64,000 nt of DNA. Source: Cladopsammia gracilis. Lineage: Eukaryota; Cnidaria; Anthozoa; Scleractinia; Dendrophylliidae. The translations under genes and the position numbers were made by a program. The notes beneath the pieces are model-generated. The model worked only from the letters and a program-made list of their open reading frames with translations, searched no databases and was not told where the DNA came from. The stretch spans positions 541,001-605,000 of the forward strand of contig JAJGOT010000418.1 in NCBI GenBank assembly GCA_022457155.1, in the 5' to 3' direction. Below are positions 22,111 through 34,413 of this stretch, in pieces (positions within the stretch are counted from its first letter, which is position 1; every line of letters begins with the position of its first letter).

Positions 22111-22215
22111 TTTTATAACCCCTCTACATTGTTTTTATTTGTAACAATTGTAAATATTTATAGCTTCCTGAACGGAAGTCATTAACATTCAATCCTGATG
22201 TAGTAGAAATAAATA

Positions 22216-25200
22216 AATTGTCAATGTGGCACAACTATGACGCTGTAATATTACGTGAAGGATTTTTTTTTTTTTTTGCACACGATATATTCAACCAAAA
22301 TTTCCGCAAATCATGGTACAAAATCCAATGGAACGGCAGTTTTTCGGGAAAAGTTTTCAGAAACGCTGCCTCTACTGATTGCGAAATTCCAGGAGGAAAA
22401 TGAAATGGAACGGAAATTTCTGTCCAATTAGCGAAACAAAAATGAAACCAACGGCATGAGGCAGATCGATTAAGAAACGGCAAATATTCCATATTTCATT
22501 ATTAAAACTGGCCATTAATCTGGTTCGAAAAAATTATTTATTATTCCAATTAACCGTTCAAAATTTTTCTGTCAATTAACGACGCAAAATTCGCTCTGAA
22601 TGAAAGTTGGTCCAATGGTTTAACAGTAGATGAAAATTGAACCCACTCAACCGAGCTAAAATTAATCAAAACCCTCCCCAAAATCCAATTTAAAAATAGG
22701 TCCCCCCCCCCCCCACCCCTCCCGCAAAAGGCGCTCAAAATTGTGCAACTGTGCCCAAATATAGTACACCCCCATCCCCCCTCTCCCCCGCTAAAAATTC
22801 ACCGGTCTCTCATACGAAACCCTATCCTTATGCACTATTGCACTTTTCATCATTTGGGAAATTAAGAAGTCATTGTAATGCACCTTAGAAAAATCCACAT
22901 CATACTGACTATAATGTACTGAGAGACCCATTTTCAGCCGATTTCACTGCAGTGCGCAGACCAGGGTTTTTCAAATATGATTCCCCGTCATGGTCCGCTG
23001 ATGATCAGGAGATTGTGAAGGAAATTCACACATAAACTGAGTTTTTTGCGTTGGTCATACGAATGCGCGCGGTCTTTGAACGAAAGGTCTGGAGCGAGTG
23101 TGGATATGGAGAGTGGGACTGGGGAGAGACGCTAAACGCGGGTATTCACCGAAGTGCCGCTTTCGGCACTTCGCGCCTTTGCGAGCGAGCCACCGGAAAA
23201 AAAAAAACACTGTTTTGCAGTCTACGAAATCGACTGCTTGTAAATTAATGCTCTTCTGTTTCCTCGTAGTTCCGACAAAACAGCAACGTTTGAAACTTGA
23301 CAGCAAAGTATTATAAACAGTACAGACCAGTACAACAGCAATAACTTCTGTAAAAATGCAAGGACCACTTGAAAAAACAGTAGCAAAATGTAGCTGGATC
23401 TTTGTGCAGATCAGGATCAGCAATGAACTAAATAATAAAACTTTAACATGCAAGGCTGATAGACAGCAAATTCGTTCGATTTCTTTTAATAAGATTTGCC
23501 CGATATTTCGGGCAACAACAGCAGTCAGTCAAAATCCAGTCTTGAATAACAAACTTTTTTATTGAACATATAAATGAACACAATTATTCAAAATACCAAA
23601 AGAGAAATCATCAAAGAACTTTTAAAGTGAACCCGCATTAATTTATACCACAGCATTTCGAACACAATGATAAGTTGACACGTGGTAGGAATTTTCTACT
23701 GAAAACACTGATAATATATCGTATTAAATCTCAATACTGAAAAAAGATTGAGGAAAAAACAGCTGTAGTAAATAAACCTTCCAAAAAATAGAAAAATACA
23801 ACGGACAACAAGATACAAATGACAACTGCAGTTTTACAACTTGTTTTACTAAGACTACCGAAATGAAGTGACATGAGATCGAAGGACCAGGGAGAGTTTC
23901 AGTGGTAGGAACTTACCATTTTATTTAAGCCGGTGCCAAATCCCGGAGGGGGACTCACATATAAAAAATGACGACGGTCGGAAATTTTCAAAAAACACCC
24001 TAAAAGGTACAAGAATCTCGATTGATGGGTGTGGCTCAAAATAATTTTTACCCCTAAGAGGTACCAATTAGAAAACAACACATGTCAAACTCTGTCATAT
24101 AATTTTATATTTTAGTACCCTAAGCGGTACCAGTCTACAAATTTTGATCCCTAAAAGGTACGACGAGCAACCCCGTCATTTTTATATGGGAGTTTCCCCC
24201 CCCCCCCCCCCCCCCCCACCCCACCACCCCCGGGAAAAGCCGTTAAATACAGGAATGGCTCCGAGCCGTTTGAAAGGAAACCGCTGACAACAACGATAAG
24301 TTGACACCTTTTTGACACCATCTCTTTTTTTGTTTGTGCCTGGATTAGAACGAAAGTAGGCTTTTATTATCAGATAAAATTAGGCCTAGGCAAAGCGATT
24401 ATTAGATCTAAGCTTGATTCGCTATTAGGTTAGATTTAGGGATAGGGTCACCTTTTATAATTAAATTTTCGTTGGGTTTGCCGGATCAACCCAGTGGTTT
24501 AGTGGTGAAGGAAGGATGTTAGCACGCAGGAGGTTCCGGGTTCGATTGTAGGTGATTTACTGCATTTTTCTTTTTCTGATAGGAAAAAAATTCTATAACT
24601 GGTGAAAAACTTTCTAAGTGTCGCTCGGAGCCATTCCTTCAATTGACGCCATGTCCCCCCGGGTGCCAAATATCAAAATTCATGAAAAATCCCAAACCTT
24701 ATCTTGTAAAATATTGAAAAACAAATGGTACCATGCAAACGTACTGCTGAAGAGGTTTCATTTGAATGGTCACACCATAGGATTTCATCAACAGACTCAA
24801 AAGTTAGAACTATATTGCATGTCTCCTTAATTGACTCTGGGGACCTCTGGGAGTGAAAGGGTTTTTATCGCTTGGACAACTGACTAAATAAGACAAACGC
24901 TCTGGGGACGACAATGACAAAGGTAAAAGCTTTTATCATTAAGTGTCTGTGCAAAAACCTATAGTAACTGTAAACTAATGGTACGTTGTTTTGGTTGAAT
25001 TAGGCTTACAACTATATTTTTAGGTGTAACGTTTTCATATGAAACTTCAGGCTCGCTAACGCTTTGCCACATGTATTTCTATTTATTAGGTTTGCTTAGC
25101 AATATCATCTGTTAATGGGAATTCTAATAAACATTGTTATTGTTATTGTTATTGTCGTTGTTGCTTTGCAGGATAATTTCTGATGGCCTTAGGGCGGACT

Positions 25201-25490
25201 ACAGCACGGCGTGGCCTGGGGAGAAGTAAAACAGGGGAAGCGAAAATATTTCAGTAAGGAGGCAGTCAGGCTTCTTCCCAAAAATCACCACCACGTATAT
25301 TTTCCATTTTTAAAGGTCACATAAGTATTCAGGGATTCGTTAGTTATGGCGAGTAGAAGGCTTGGAAATAATCAAAACTGCATCCCACTTTTGTTAAAAA
25401 AAAAAGGTTTTCGATAAAGAGCTACAATGGGTTAGTGTCGCCTTCTAAATGCGACTTTACAATAAAAACCCATATACCAGTAGCACATTT
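22216..25490. other. Intergenic; MITEs, a tRNA-like SINE head and a LINE tail, no supported gene
   Basis: About 22690-22800 holds C-rich tracts. A repeat at 23940-24240 has inverted ends (ataaaaaatgacg, cgtcatttttata) and the word cctaaaaggtac repeated inside, ending in about 33 C's. At 24253-24641 a 15-bp inverted pair (aggaatggctccgag and its complement) encloses a tRNA-like stretch. At 25105-25150 aataaacattgttattgttattg looks like a LINE 3' tail. Confidence 0.5.
24484..24558 (+). other. tRNA-like SINE head
   Basis: Contains an A-box-like tggtttagtggtgaagga and a B-box-like ggttccgggttcgattg with normal spacing. No clean acceptor stem, so I read it as a tRNA-derived SINE remnant rather than a tRNA gene. 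Confidence 0.4.
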
Positions 25491-25491
25491 A

Positions 25492-26575
25492 TTATTGACC
25501 AGTTGTAGTTGAGTTGGCAGTAGATTGAACAGCTGGAGATCCACCAATGCAATTCTTTCCATTGCCTCTTTCAGGGGGAAACTTATCACAACTCAAATTT
25601 TCCGGCCAAGTAAAGCCAAACCTTCTCATAAGCGAACTGCAGCCTTGTCGTGCTCGGTTACAAAGCTCTCTGCACGGCTTCCGTGGACCGCTGCATGGAG
25701 GGGCATAAACAGAACACAGAAATTGACTCAAATCAGAGGAACAACCGACTTTCACGAGTGGGAAAAACTGATGAACCTCTAAAGCTGCCTCCGCTTGTGT
25801 ACCGTGTTTGAAGAAGTTTGGGAACCGCGTCATGTTATAGTGCAGGCCAACACAGAGTGGAATGTTCAGGGCTTCGCATCTCTCTACAGCAACAAAGTAC
25901 ATTAGTGAAGAAATAAAGTTAATATACGTATACAATAAATCGAGACTTAAAAAGGGGTAAATTATCAGCGAGCCTCTATCCAACTAACTACCGTCAACTG
26001 CAGTAAATCCTGGATGTACTTATCCGACAAACATCAGATGGACGAAAAATAAGTGACTTTTCTTCATTGTGATAGCTACTTTAATTCGAAACTTTAAGGT
26101 GGCTTTAAACCCCTTCCCAAGATTTTTTAAACTTTACAAAAAGTTATATCTTAACATAATAATTTTAATTCGATGATAATAAAACGAGGGTCACCAAGCT
26201 CGTTTTTTTGTTATAAGCACTTGAAGCTAAAATTAGGGGTGACTATAATAGATTATACAGTTACTATGGTAACATGCAAAGTCATGGCGTTGACTATAAA
26301 CTGCTCAACAATGACTGGGCATCATTTGTTTGAGACAATCAAGGAAAGGAGACTCAGATTTATAATTAGTGGCCACCGTTAGAGAGATAAGAACGGAGTA
26401 GTATCACAACTGCTCTTCTGGGACCCAAGTCATGGTAAAAGATCAAGGGGTGACCGGTAAGAACCAATATTGACTAGTTGGAGACCGACACTGGAATGAC
26501 TAGATACGATCTCCCGTACGCTATAGATCAGCGACTGGCAAAAGATAGTTAAAAGCATTCAAATGCACTCAAACA

Positions 26576-26622
<47 letters not shown>

Positions 26623-28620
26623 CGATGATGATGTTGATCGAAGCATTTACCAACAGAGATTGGTAAAAAGTGATTAAAAATGCAAAGAACTATTGTGAGC
26701 CACCCTAACGCCACTTATTTTTACGAAACCAACTCAACCAAACCAACTTTTGCAAATAGAGCAGTTTTCAATTAAGTGTCAAAAGTAATTACACAACTGC
26801 TTTGGTTTTGCATTGCTACGCTTTGTGATTGGCTAAAAAATCTCGCGCCACTTTCTCGACCAATCAGAAGTAAAACCAATACCAATCGTGACTTGCTCGC
26901 ACGCGTTTTCCCGCGCTTGGCGCCGCCGACATGTAATTGCATCGAGCACTGATTGGTTCATTGGATTGTTTACGACTGCTGTGATTGGTCAGAGTAATTA
27001 CTTTGGTTTTGGTTTTGAAAACTGCTCTATGCTACACGGAATGCGTTGCAGGTTACCTTACATGTTTTTTCTCTCTCCAGTTTTATTATCTGTTTATTCA
27101 AGAAGACAGCTCCATGGATCGGCCGCAGGAAATAACAGGGGATCGTTTACGATTGAAACACTACTTACCGACTGCAGGGATTGTGGTCTTGGTTATTGGT
27201 CTTGCAATTGTTTTATTTGATCCACCGATGCAATTCTCTCCATTGCCTTTTGCAGGGGGAAACTTATCACAACTCATATTTTCCGGCCAAGTAATGCCAA
27301 ACTCTCTCAAAACCGGACTGCAGCCTTGTCGTGCTCGGTTACAAAGCTCTCTGCACGGCTTCCGTGGTCCGCTACATGGAGGGGCATAAACAGAACACAG
27401 AAATTGACTCAAATCAGAGGAACAATTGGCTCTCACAAGTGGCAAAAACTGATTAGCCTCTAAAGCTGCCTCCGATTGTGTACGGTGTTTGAAGAAGTTC
27501 GGGAACCGCGTCATGTTATTGTGGAGGCCAACACAGAGTGGAACGTCCAGGGCTTCGCATCTCTCTACAGCAACAAAGTACATTAGTGAAGAAATAAAGT
27601 TAATATACGTATACAATATATCGAGGCTTAAAGGGGCTATGTCATTATTTCTAGTGTTGTGTTAAAAAGCAGTGGAAAACCAACGACAATGTCACTTTTG
27701 TTGAACATTATTTTACTGGTGCTTTAGGAATTTTAAAACAAGCAGAAGAACCCCGCTAACTCGAACTCCAATAACTCGAACTCCCCGCTAACTCGAACTA
27801 AGTTCGATTTCCCTTGGATTTGGCCCTATTTTTGAGTCATTTTTACTCGAATAACTTGAACTCGGATAAGTCGAATTCCCCGCTAAATCGAACTATTTTT
27901 TTGTTTCCCTTGGCCCAAATTTACCCCAATAACTCAAACTCTGTTGTTATGACTTCTCAAAATTCAGTATCAAGAAAATAGGCTGCTTGTTATCTGATTG
28001 TAACTTCGGACTGACCATGTATTTAACATTCATTTAATTTCACGATCTTATCAGTCACTACCGGATGCGGTATCTTTTGCCTCAGCACTGAAAATATAGC
28101 CTGCATGAAAATAACATGGGCGCAAAAAAGAACCGAACGCGTGTCTCTCTCGCGCGCCCCATCAGTTAGTCAGTCAGATCTCACAGTCTGCCAGTTAGTC
28201 AGTAAAGTAAATACGTCTGCCTGTGAGTTAGTCATCAAATCAGCCAGTCTATCAGTCAGTCAATCAGTCAGCCAGTTAGTCATCAAATAAGCCAGTCTGT
28301 CAATCAGTCAGCCAGTTAGTCATCAAATCAGCCAGTCTGTCAGTCAGTCAATCAGTCAGCCAGTTAGTCTTCAAGTCAGCCAGTCTGTCAGTCAGTCAAT
28401 CAGTCGGTCAGTTAGTCTTCAAGTCAGCCAGTCTGTCGTAACAGTCAGTCAGTCAGTCAGCCAATCAGTCAATCAGTCAGCCAGTCAGTCAGTTAGCCAG
28501 TCAGTCAGTCAGTCAGTCAGCCAGTCAGTCAGTCAGTCAGTCAGCCAGTCAGTCAGGTCAGTCAGCCAGTCAGTCAGTCAGCCAGCCAGTCAGTCAGTCA
28601 GTCAGCCAGCCAGTCAGTCA

Positions 28621-28663
<43 letters not shown>

Positions 28664-31600
28664 TGTCAGTCTGTCTGTCTGTCTGCCAGTCAGTCAGTCA
28701 GTCAGTCAGCCAGTCAGTCAGTCAGTCAGTCAGCCAGTCAGTCAGTCAGTCAGTCAGTCAGTCAGTCTGTCTGTCTGTCTGTCAGTCAGTCAGTCAGTCT
28801 TTATTGTGGCCAATTTACTTTATCAACTTAGTCGATTAAACTATATTTTTGTGTTTCACTCCGCCCCATCCTCGCAGCACAACAGTTTGTTCACAAATTA
28901 CCCTTTTAGCCAGTCAGTAAGTTGGCCATGCAGTCAGTCCGCCATTCAGTAACGAAACCATGCTCTCAGTCAGTCAGTCAGTCAGTCAGTCTGTACATAT
29001 CAACCAGCACTTGTCAATAAAATTAGTAAATTAGCGTTGTCAGTCAGCGAGTCATTTAACTATAATCTTACCTCTTGTCCGGAGTGGCGGTTGAGACATA
29101 ACTGCAGCAATATTGGTCGTATCTAAACACACAACATCATCAGCTCTCTCAGGAAAATTCTCACACGCCATTCTCTCGGGCCATCTAAAACCATACTGGA
29201 TTAATAAAGGCTGACATCCACTCCTTACTCGAGAACAAAGACCTCTACATGGCAGTGGGGGATGGTCCATATTCGTGCAAAGAGGCGCATAAAGGGAACA
29301 TAGAAAGAACGCCATTTCCGCAGAACAGTTGACTTTTACCAGCGGCCAAAACTGGTTAATTTCCAACGATGCTTCGCTTTGAGTATTATGATGAAAAATG
29401 TTGGGAAACACCGTCATGTTGTAAGGTACGCTCTTGCATAGTGGAATTGACAAGACTTCGCATTTGCCTAAAAACAAAAATTTCAACTTTTCAGATATTT
29501 CTTCCTAACAAACTTTTTTGAAATAAATAAACTCGTTTTTATCTCAGGAATGAAAAGGTTTTTTATTTCTTAACAATTGCTCGTCTTTTACCCTTTGTGA
29601 ATATCATTAACTGAAGGTAATTATTTCCTATTTTGTATTTTGTATTTTCTATGACGTTTCTACAATAAGTTGTATACATTATTATTATTAGTGTCTATAC
29701 AGTGAGTCGACAATGTATATACAGTGTATATGCAGTGTATATCCAAGCAGTCGGGTGATGACAATAAAGAAAAATGTCAACTAGGAGATACTGTTCTAAT
29801 GTAATTTCAGACAGATGGATGAGGAGAATAAACAAAACCATCAGCTAGTGCTTACTTTTAGTCATCGACATATAATTTCTCCTTAGAACATCAAGATTTT
29901 GTGAATATCAAGCACACTGATGAAAGATATCTGAAAATTAATCTTCCAGGAGATCGTTTTAACGATCCTCTGGAAGAGTATGTTGAGACATATACGTCGA
30001 TGTCTGAACATACTCTTTGAACTAATACCAACAGCAAAATTGGGCGGCGACTGTACTGAAAAAAGGGGACTTACCTAATGGTGGCGACTTAGTAACACGA
30101 CTAACCATGACAACGGGCACTTCAATTGACGGTCCCATGTAACAGGCAGCCTCGCCTTTTCTTGGAAAGTTTTTGCATTTTTGATCCGTGGGCCAGTGAA
30201 AGTTAATTTGCTTAATGGAGCGCTTACACTGCGTTCTGGTTTGTTTGCACAATTCTCTGCATGGAGGCAAGACGGGATTGGAGCCATTGCAGGGTGGGGC
30301 AGTAGTAGAAAGTGATTACATTTAACCGCGTTACGACATTCCCCTGCACTCCCCTGCATTCCCCTCATTAGCTATGCTTAATCATAACGTCACAACATGC
30401 CTTCCTGCATATGCAATAAACTGCGTACTGCATACTAATAAACGTACTGTACTGTACGTAATGTACCCTTCCTGTACCCCTATCATTTGATCACAACAGT
30501 AAACACGGTTATTCAGTAACTTTTTTATATATGATCAAGGATTTGCGAAAACAGCCTCGAATAATAAATTTCTTGGATGATAAACGTGGCGTTATAGAAA
30601 TATATATAGCCAGTTAAATATTGCCCAGTTAAATTAAGACATTATTCAAATGGTAAAACAAAATGGATTTACGAACACGAAGATGAACCAAACGTAAAAT
30701 CGTTTTTAGAGGAATCGTTTGCTTCCGAAAGCTTTAGGACTGCAATACGGCATTATAGTGAATTCGCACTAAGTCCGTAAAGTTATTTCATTCTAACATA
30801 TTGTTCTTGATTTCCTTATCATTTGTGTAGTGCATGGATTTGAGTTTTTCTAAATAAAACAGCTTTTGTTGATATAATGATTTGATGAAACCTTAATGCG
30901 TTTTGTTATTATTAAATTTATTTGAACTTAAACAGAGTGCGGGTTAACTGTTTAAGCATGCACATTTAATAGGCCATTTGCACGATGGCGTCATTTGACT
31001 ACAACTACCAGAATTCATTTCGTTTTTCCTTTCTTATTTAAATTTTGTAATCCCAGTGCGGTTTAAATAACAATAGTCCTAATTTGCACTACAAAACAAA
31101 AAACTGAAGGATTCTGGTAGTTGTAGTCATATGACGTCATCATGCAAATGCCCTATTGGCTGCTTTGTTTATTTTTCCGAGGTGCTAATTTTTCATGCAA
31201 ATTTAGAGTTCAATGTTCGCATAATTAAAAGCTTGAATTTTGAAGCTACCAGTAAGAAAATTAAAACTTGAAGTGGGTGATGACTGGGAAACTGAAAATC
31301 GATATAGAGTCTAGGGATGAATGTTGCGGTAAATACGAATAAGACGCGGTTTTTTTATACTGTGCAAACTACACTTATACTTCTAAACTTATACTTCTAA
31401 ACTTGAATGTTTCGGAACCCTCTAATTTATTTAGTTTATTCAGCTATAATATCCACAGCTTTGATGGCCTAGTGGTTAAGACACTGCGTTATGGCCGCAG
31501 TAACCCAAGTTCGAGTCCTGGTCAAGGCATGTTGTTTTGATCTACGTCTGTAAAGGATATCTGTGTCAGCTGTGTTTACTTTTCAGATGGAATAGAGCGG

Positions 31601-34376
31601 GTAAGTTTAGACCGGCCTATTGTTCCTATTGTTTCGGAATAACACAAAAGGAATAGGTAGTTGAGGTCATGAAAAGGCATTCCGTTTATTAGTATGCAGG
31701 AACGCAGTTTATTACATATGCAGGAGGCATGTTGTGACGTCATGATTAAGCATAGCTAATGAGAGGAATGCAGGGGAATGCAGGTGAATGCCGTAACGCG
31801 GTTAAATCTAATCACTATCTACCACTTGGGGCGTACTTTGGGCGTAATAGAGATTGGCAATAAGTGATAAAAAAGCAAAGAACTGTTGTGAGCCACCTTA
31901 ATGCCACTTATTTTCGCGAAACCAACTCAACGAAACCAACTTTTGCAAATATGCTACACAGAATGTGTTGTAGGTTACCTAAGATGCTTTTTCTCTCTCC
32001 AGTTTTATTATCTGTTTATACTCGTTATAATATTCAAGAAGACAGCTCCATGGATCGGCCGCAGGAAATAACAGGGGATCGTTTACAATTGAAACACTAC
32101 TTACCGACTGCAGGGATTGTGGTCTTGGTTATTGGTCTTGCAATTGTTTTATTTGATCCACCGATGCAATTCTCTCCATTGCCTTTTGCAGGGGGAAACT
32201 TATCACAACTCATATTTTCCGGCCAAGTAATGCCAAACTCTCTCAAAACCGGACTGCAGCCTTGTCGTGCTCGGTTACAAAGCTCTCTGCACGGCTTCCG
32301 TGGTCCGCTACATGGAGGGGCATAAACAGAACACAGAAATTGACTCAAATCAGAGGAACAATTGGCTCTCACAAGTGGCAAAAACTGATTAGCCTCTAAA
32401 GCTGCCTCCGATTGTGTACGGTGTTTGAAGAAGTTCGGGAACCGCGTCATGTTATTGTGGAGGCCAACACAGAGTGGAACGTCCAGGGCTTCACATCTCT
32501 CTACAGCAACAAAGTACATTAGTGAAGAAATAAAGTTAATATACGTATACAATATAGCGAAGCTTAAAGGGGCTATGTCACTATTTCTAGTGTTATGTTA
32601 GAAAGCAGTGGAAAACCAACGACAACGTCACTTTTGTTGAACATTATTCTGTCAGTGCTGTAAGAATTAACATACAGAAGAACCCCGCTAACTCGAACTC
32701 GGATAACTCGAACTCCCCGCTAACTCGAACTAAGTTCGATTTCCCTTGGATTTGGCCCTATTTTTGAGTCATTTTTACTCGAATAACTTGAACTCGGATA
32801 ACTCAAATTCCCCGCTAATTCGAGCTATTTTTTGTTTCCCTTGGCCCAAATTTACCCCGATAACTCAAACTCTGTTGTTATGACTTCTCAAAATACAGTA
32901 TTAAAAGAAAATAGGCTGCTTGTTATCTGATTATAACTTCGGACTGATCATGTATTTAACATTCATTTAATTTCACGATCTTAACAGTCACTACAGGATG
33001 CGTTGTATTTTGTCTCGGCACTGAAAATATAACCTGCGTAGCAGGCGCATGAAAATAATATGGGCGCAAGAAAGAACGTCAGTTAGTTAGTCAGTCAGAT
33101 CTCACAGTCTGCCAGTTAGTCAGTAAAGTAAATACGTCTGCCTGTAAGTTAGTCATCACATCAGCCAGTCTGTCAGTCGGTCAATCAGTCAGCCAGTTAG
33201 TCATCAAGTCAGCCAGTCTGTCAGTCAGTCAGCCAGTTAGTCATCAAATCAGCCAGTCTGTCAGTTAGTCAATCAGTCAGCCAGTTAGTCATCAAGTCAG
33301 CCAGTCTGTCAGTCAGTCAGTCAGCTAGTCATCAAATCAGCCAGTCTGTAAGTCAGTCAGTCAGTTAGTCATCAAATCAGCCAGTCTGTCAGTCAGTCAG
33401 TCAGCTAGTCATCAAGTCAGCCAGTCTGTCAGTCTGTCAGTCAGTCAGTTAGTCATCAAATCAGCCAGTCTGTCAGTCTGTCAGTCAGTTTGTCATCAAA
33501 TCAGCCAGTCTGTCAGTCAGTCAGCCAGTTAGTCATCAAGTCAGCCAGTCTGTCAGTCAGTCAGCCAGTTAGTCATAAAGTCAGCCAGTCTGTCAGTCAG
33601 TCAGTCAGTCAGCTAGTCATCAAGTCAGCCAGTCTGTAAGTCAGTCAATCAGTCAGTCACTTGGTCATCAAGTCAGTCAGCCAGTTAGTCATCAAATCAG
33701 CCAGTCTATCAGTCAGTCAGTCAGCTAGTCATCAAATCAGCCAGTCTGTAAGTCTGTCAATCAGTCAGTCAGTTAGTCATCAAATCAGCCAGTCTGTCAG
33801 TCAGTTAATCGGTCAGTCAGCTAGTCATCAAATCAGCCAGTCTGTAAGTCAGTCAATCAGTCAGTCAGCTAGTCATCAAATCAGCCAGTCTGTAAGTCAG
33901 TCAATCAGTCAGTCAGCTAGTCATCAAATCAGCCAGTCTGTAAGTCAGTCAATCAGTCAGTCAGCTAGTCATCTAATCAGCCAGTCTGTAAGTCAGTCAA
34001 TCAGTCAGTCAGCTAGTCATCAAATCAGCCAGTCTGTAAGTCAGTCAATCAGTCAGTCAGCTAGTCATCAAATCAGCCAGTCTGTTAATTAGTCAATCAG
34101 TCAGTCAGTTATCAAGTCAGCCAGTCTGTCGTAACAGTCAGTCAGTCAGTCAGTCAGCCAGTCAGTCAGTCAGTCAGCCAGTCAGTCAGTCAGTCAGCCA
34201 GCCAGCCAGTCAGTCAGTCAATCAGCCAGTCAGTCAGTCAGTCAGTCAGTCAGTCAGTCAGCCAGTCAGCCAGCCAGTCAGTCAGCCAGCCAGCCAGTCA
34301 GTCAGTCACTCACTCAGTCAGCCAGTCAGCCAGCCAGTCAGTCAGCCAGCCAGTCAGTCAGTCAGTCAGTCAGCCA

Positions 34377-34413
<37 letters not shown>

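Larger units (their letters stand above)
30301..31826. mobile_element. 1526-bp DNA transposon with long (about 140-bp) inverted ends and 6-bp target duplication
   Basis: Left end AGTAGTAGAAAGTGATTA and right end TAATCACTATCTACCACT are inverted; similarity continues about 140 bp inward (ttaaccgcgttacg, gctatgcttaatcat, cgtcacaacatgcc). TGGGGC flanks both sides (30295-30300, 31827-31832). No transposase frame. It contains a MITE at 30968 and a tRNA-like stretch at 31459. Superfamily not assigned. Confidence 0.75.

Noticed and set aside
26985..27389. 134-codon plus-strand frame, repeated at 31864-32325
   Set aside because: Antisense shadow of the A' CRD exons; its duplication reflects the exon duplication.
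31459..31527. Functional tRNA gene
   Set aside because: D and T stems are imperfect, the implied anticodon is unusual and it lies inside a transposon; kept only as tRNA-like.
33661..34092. Ser/Gln-rich 143-codon frame
   Set aside because: Translation of the (TCAG)n satellite in an intron.
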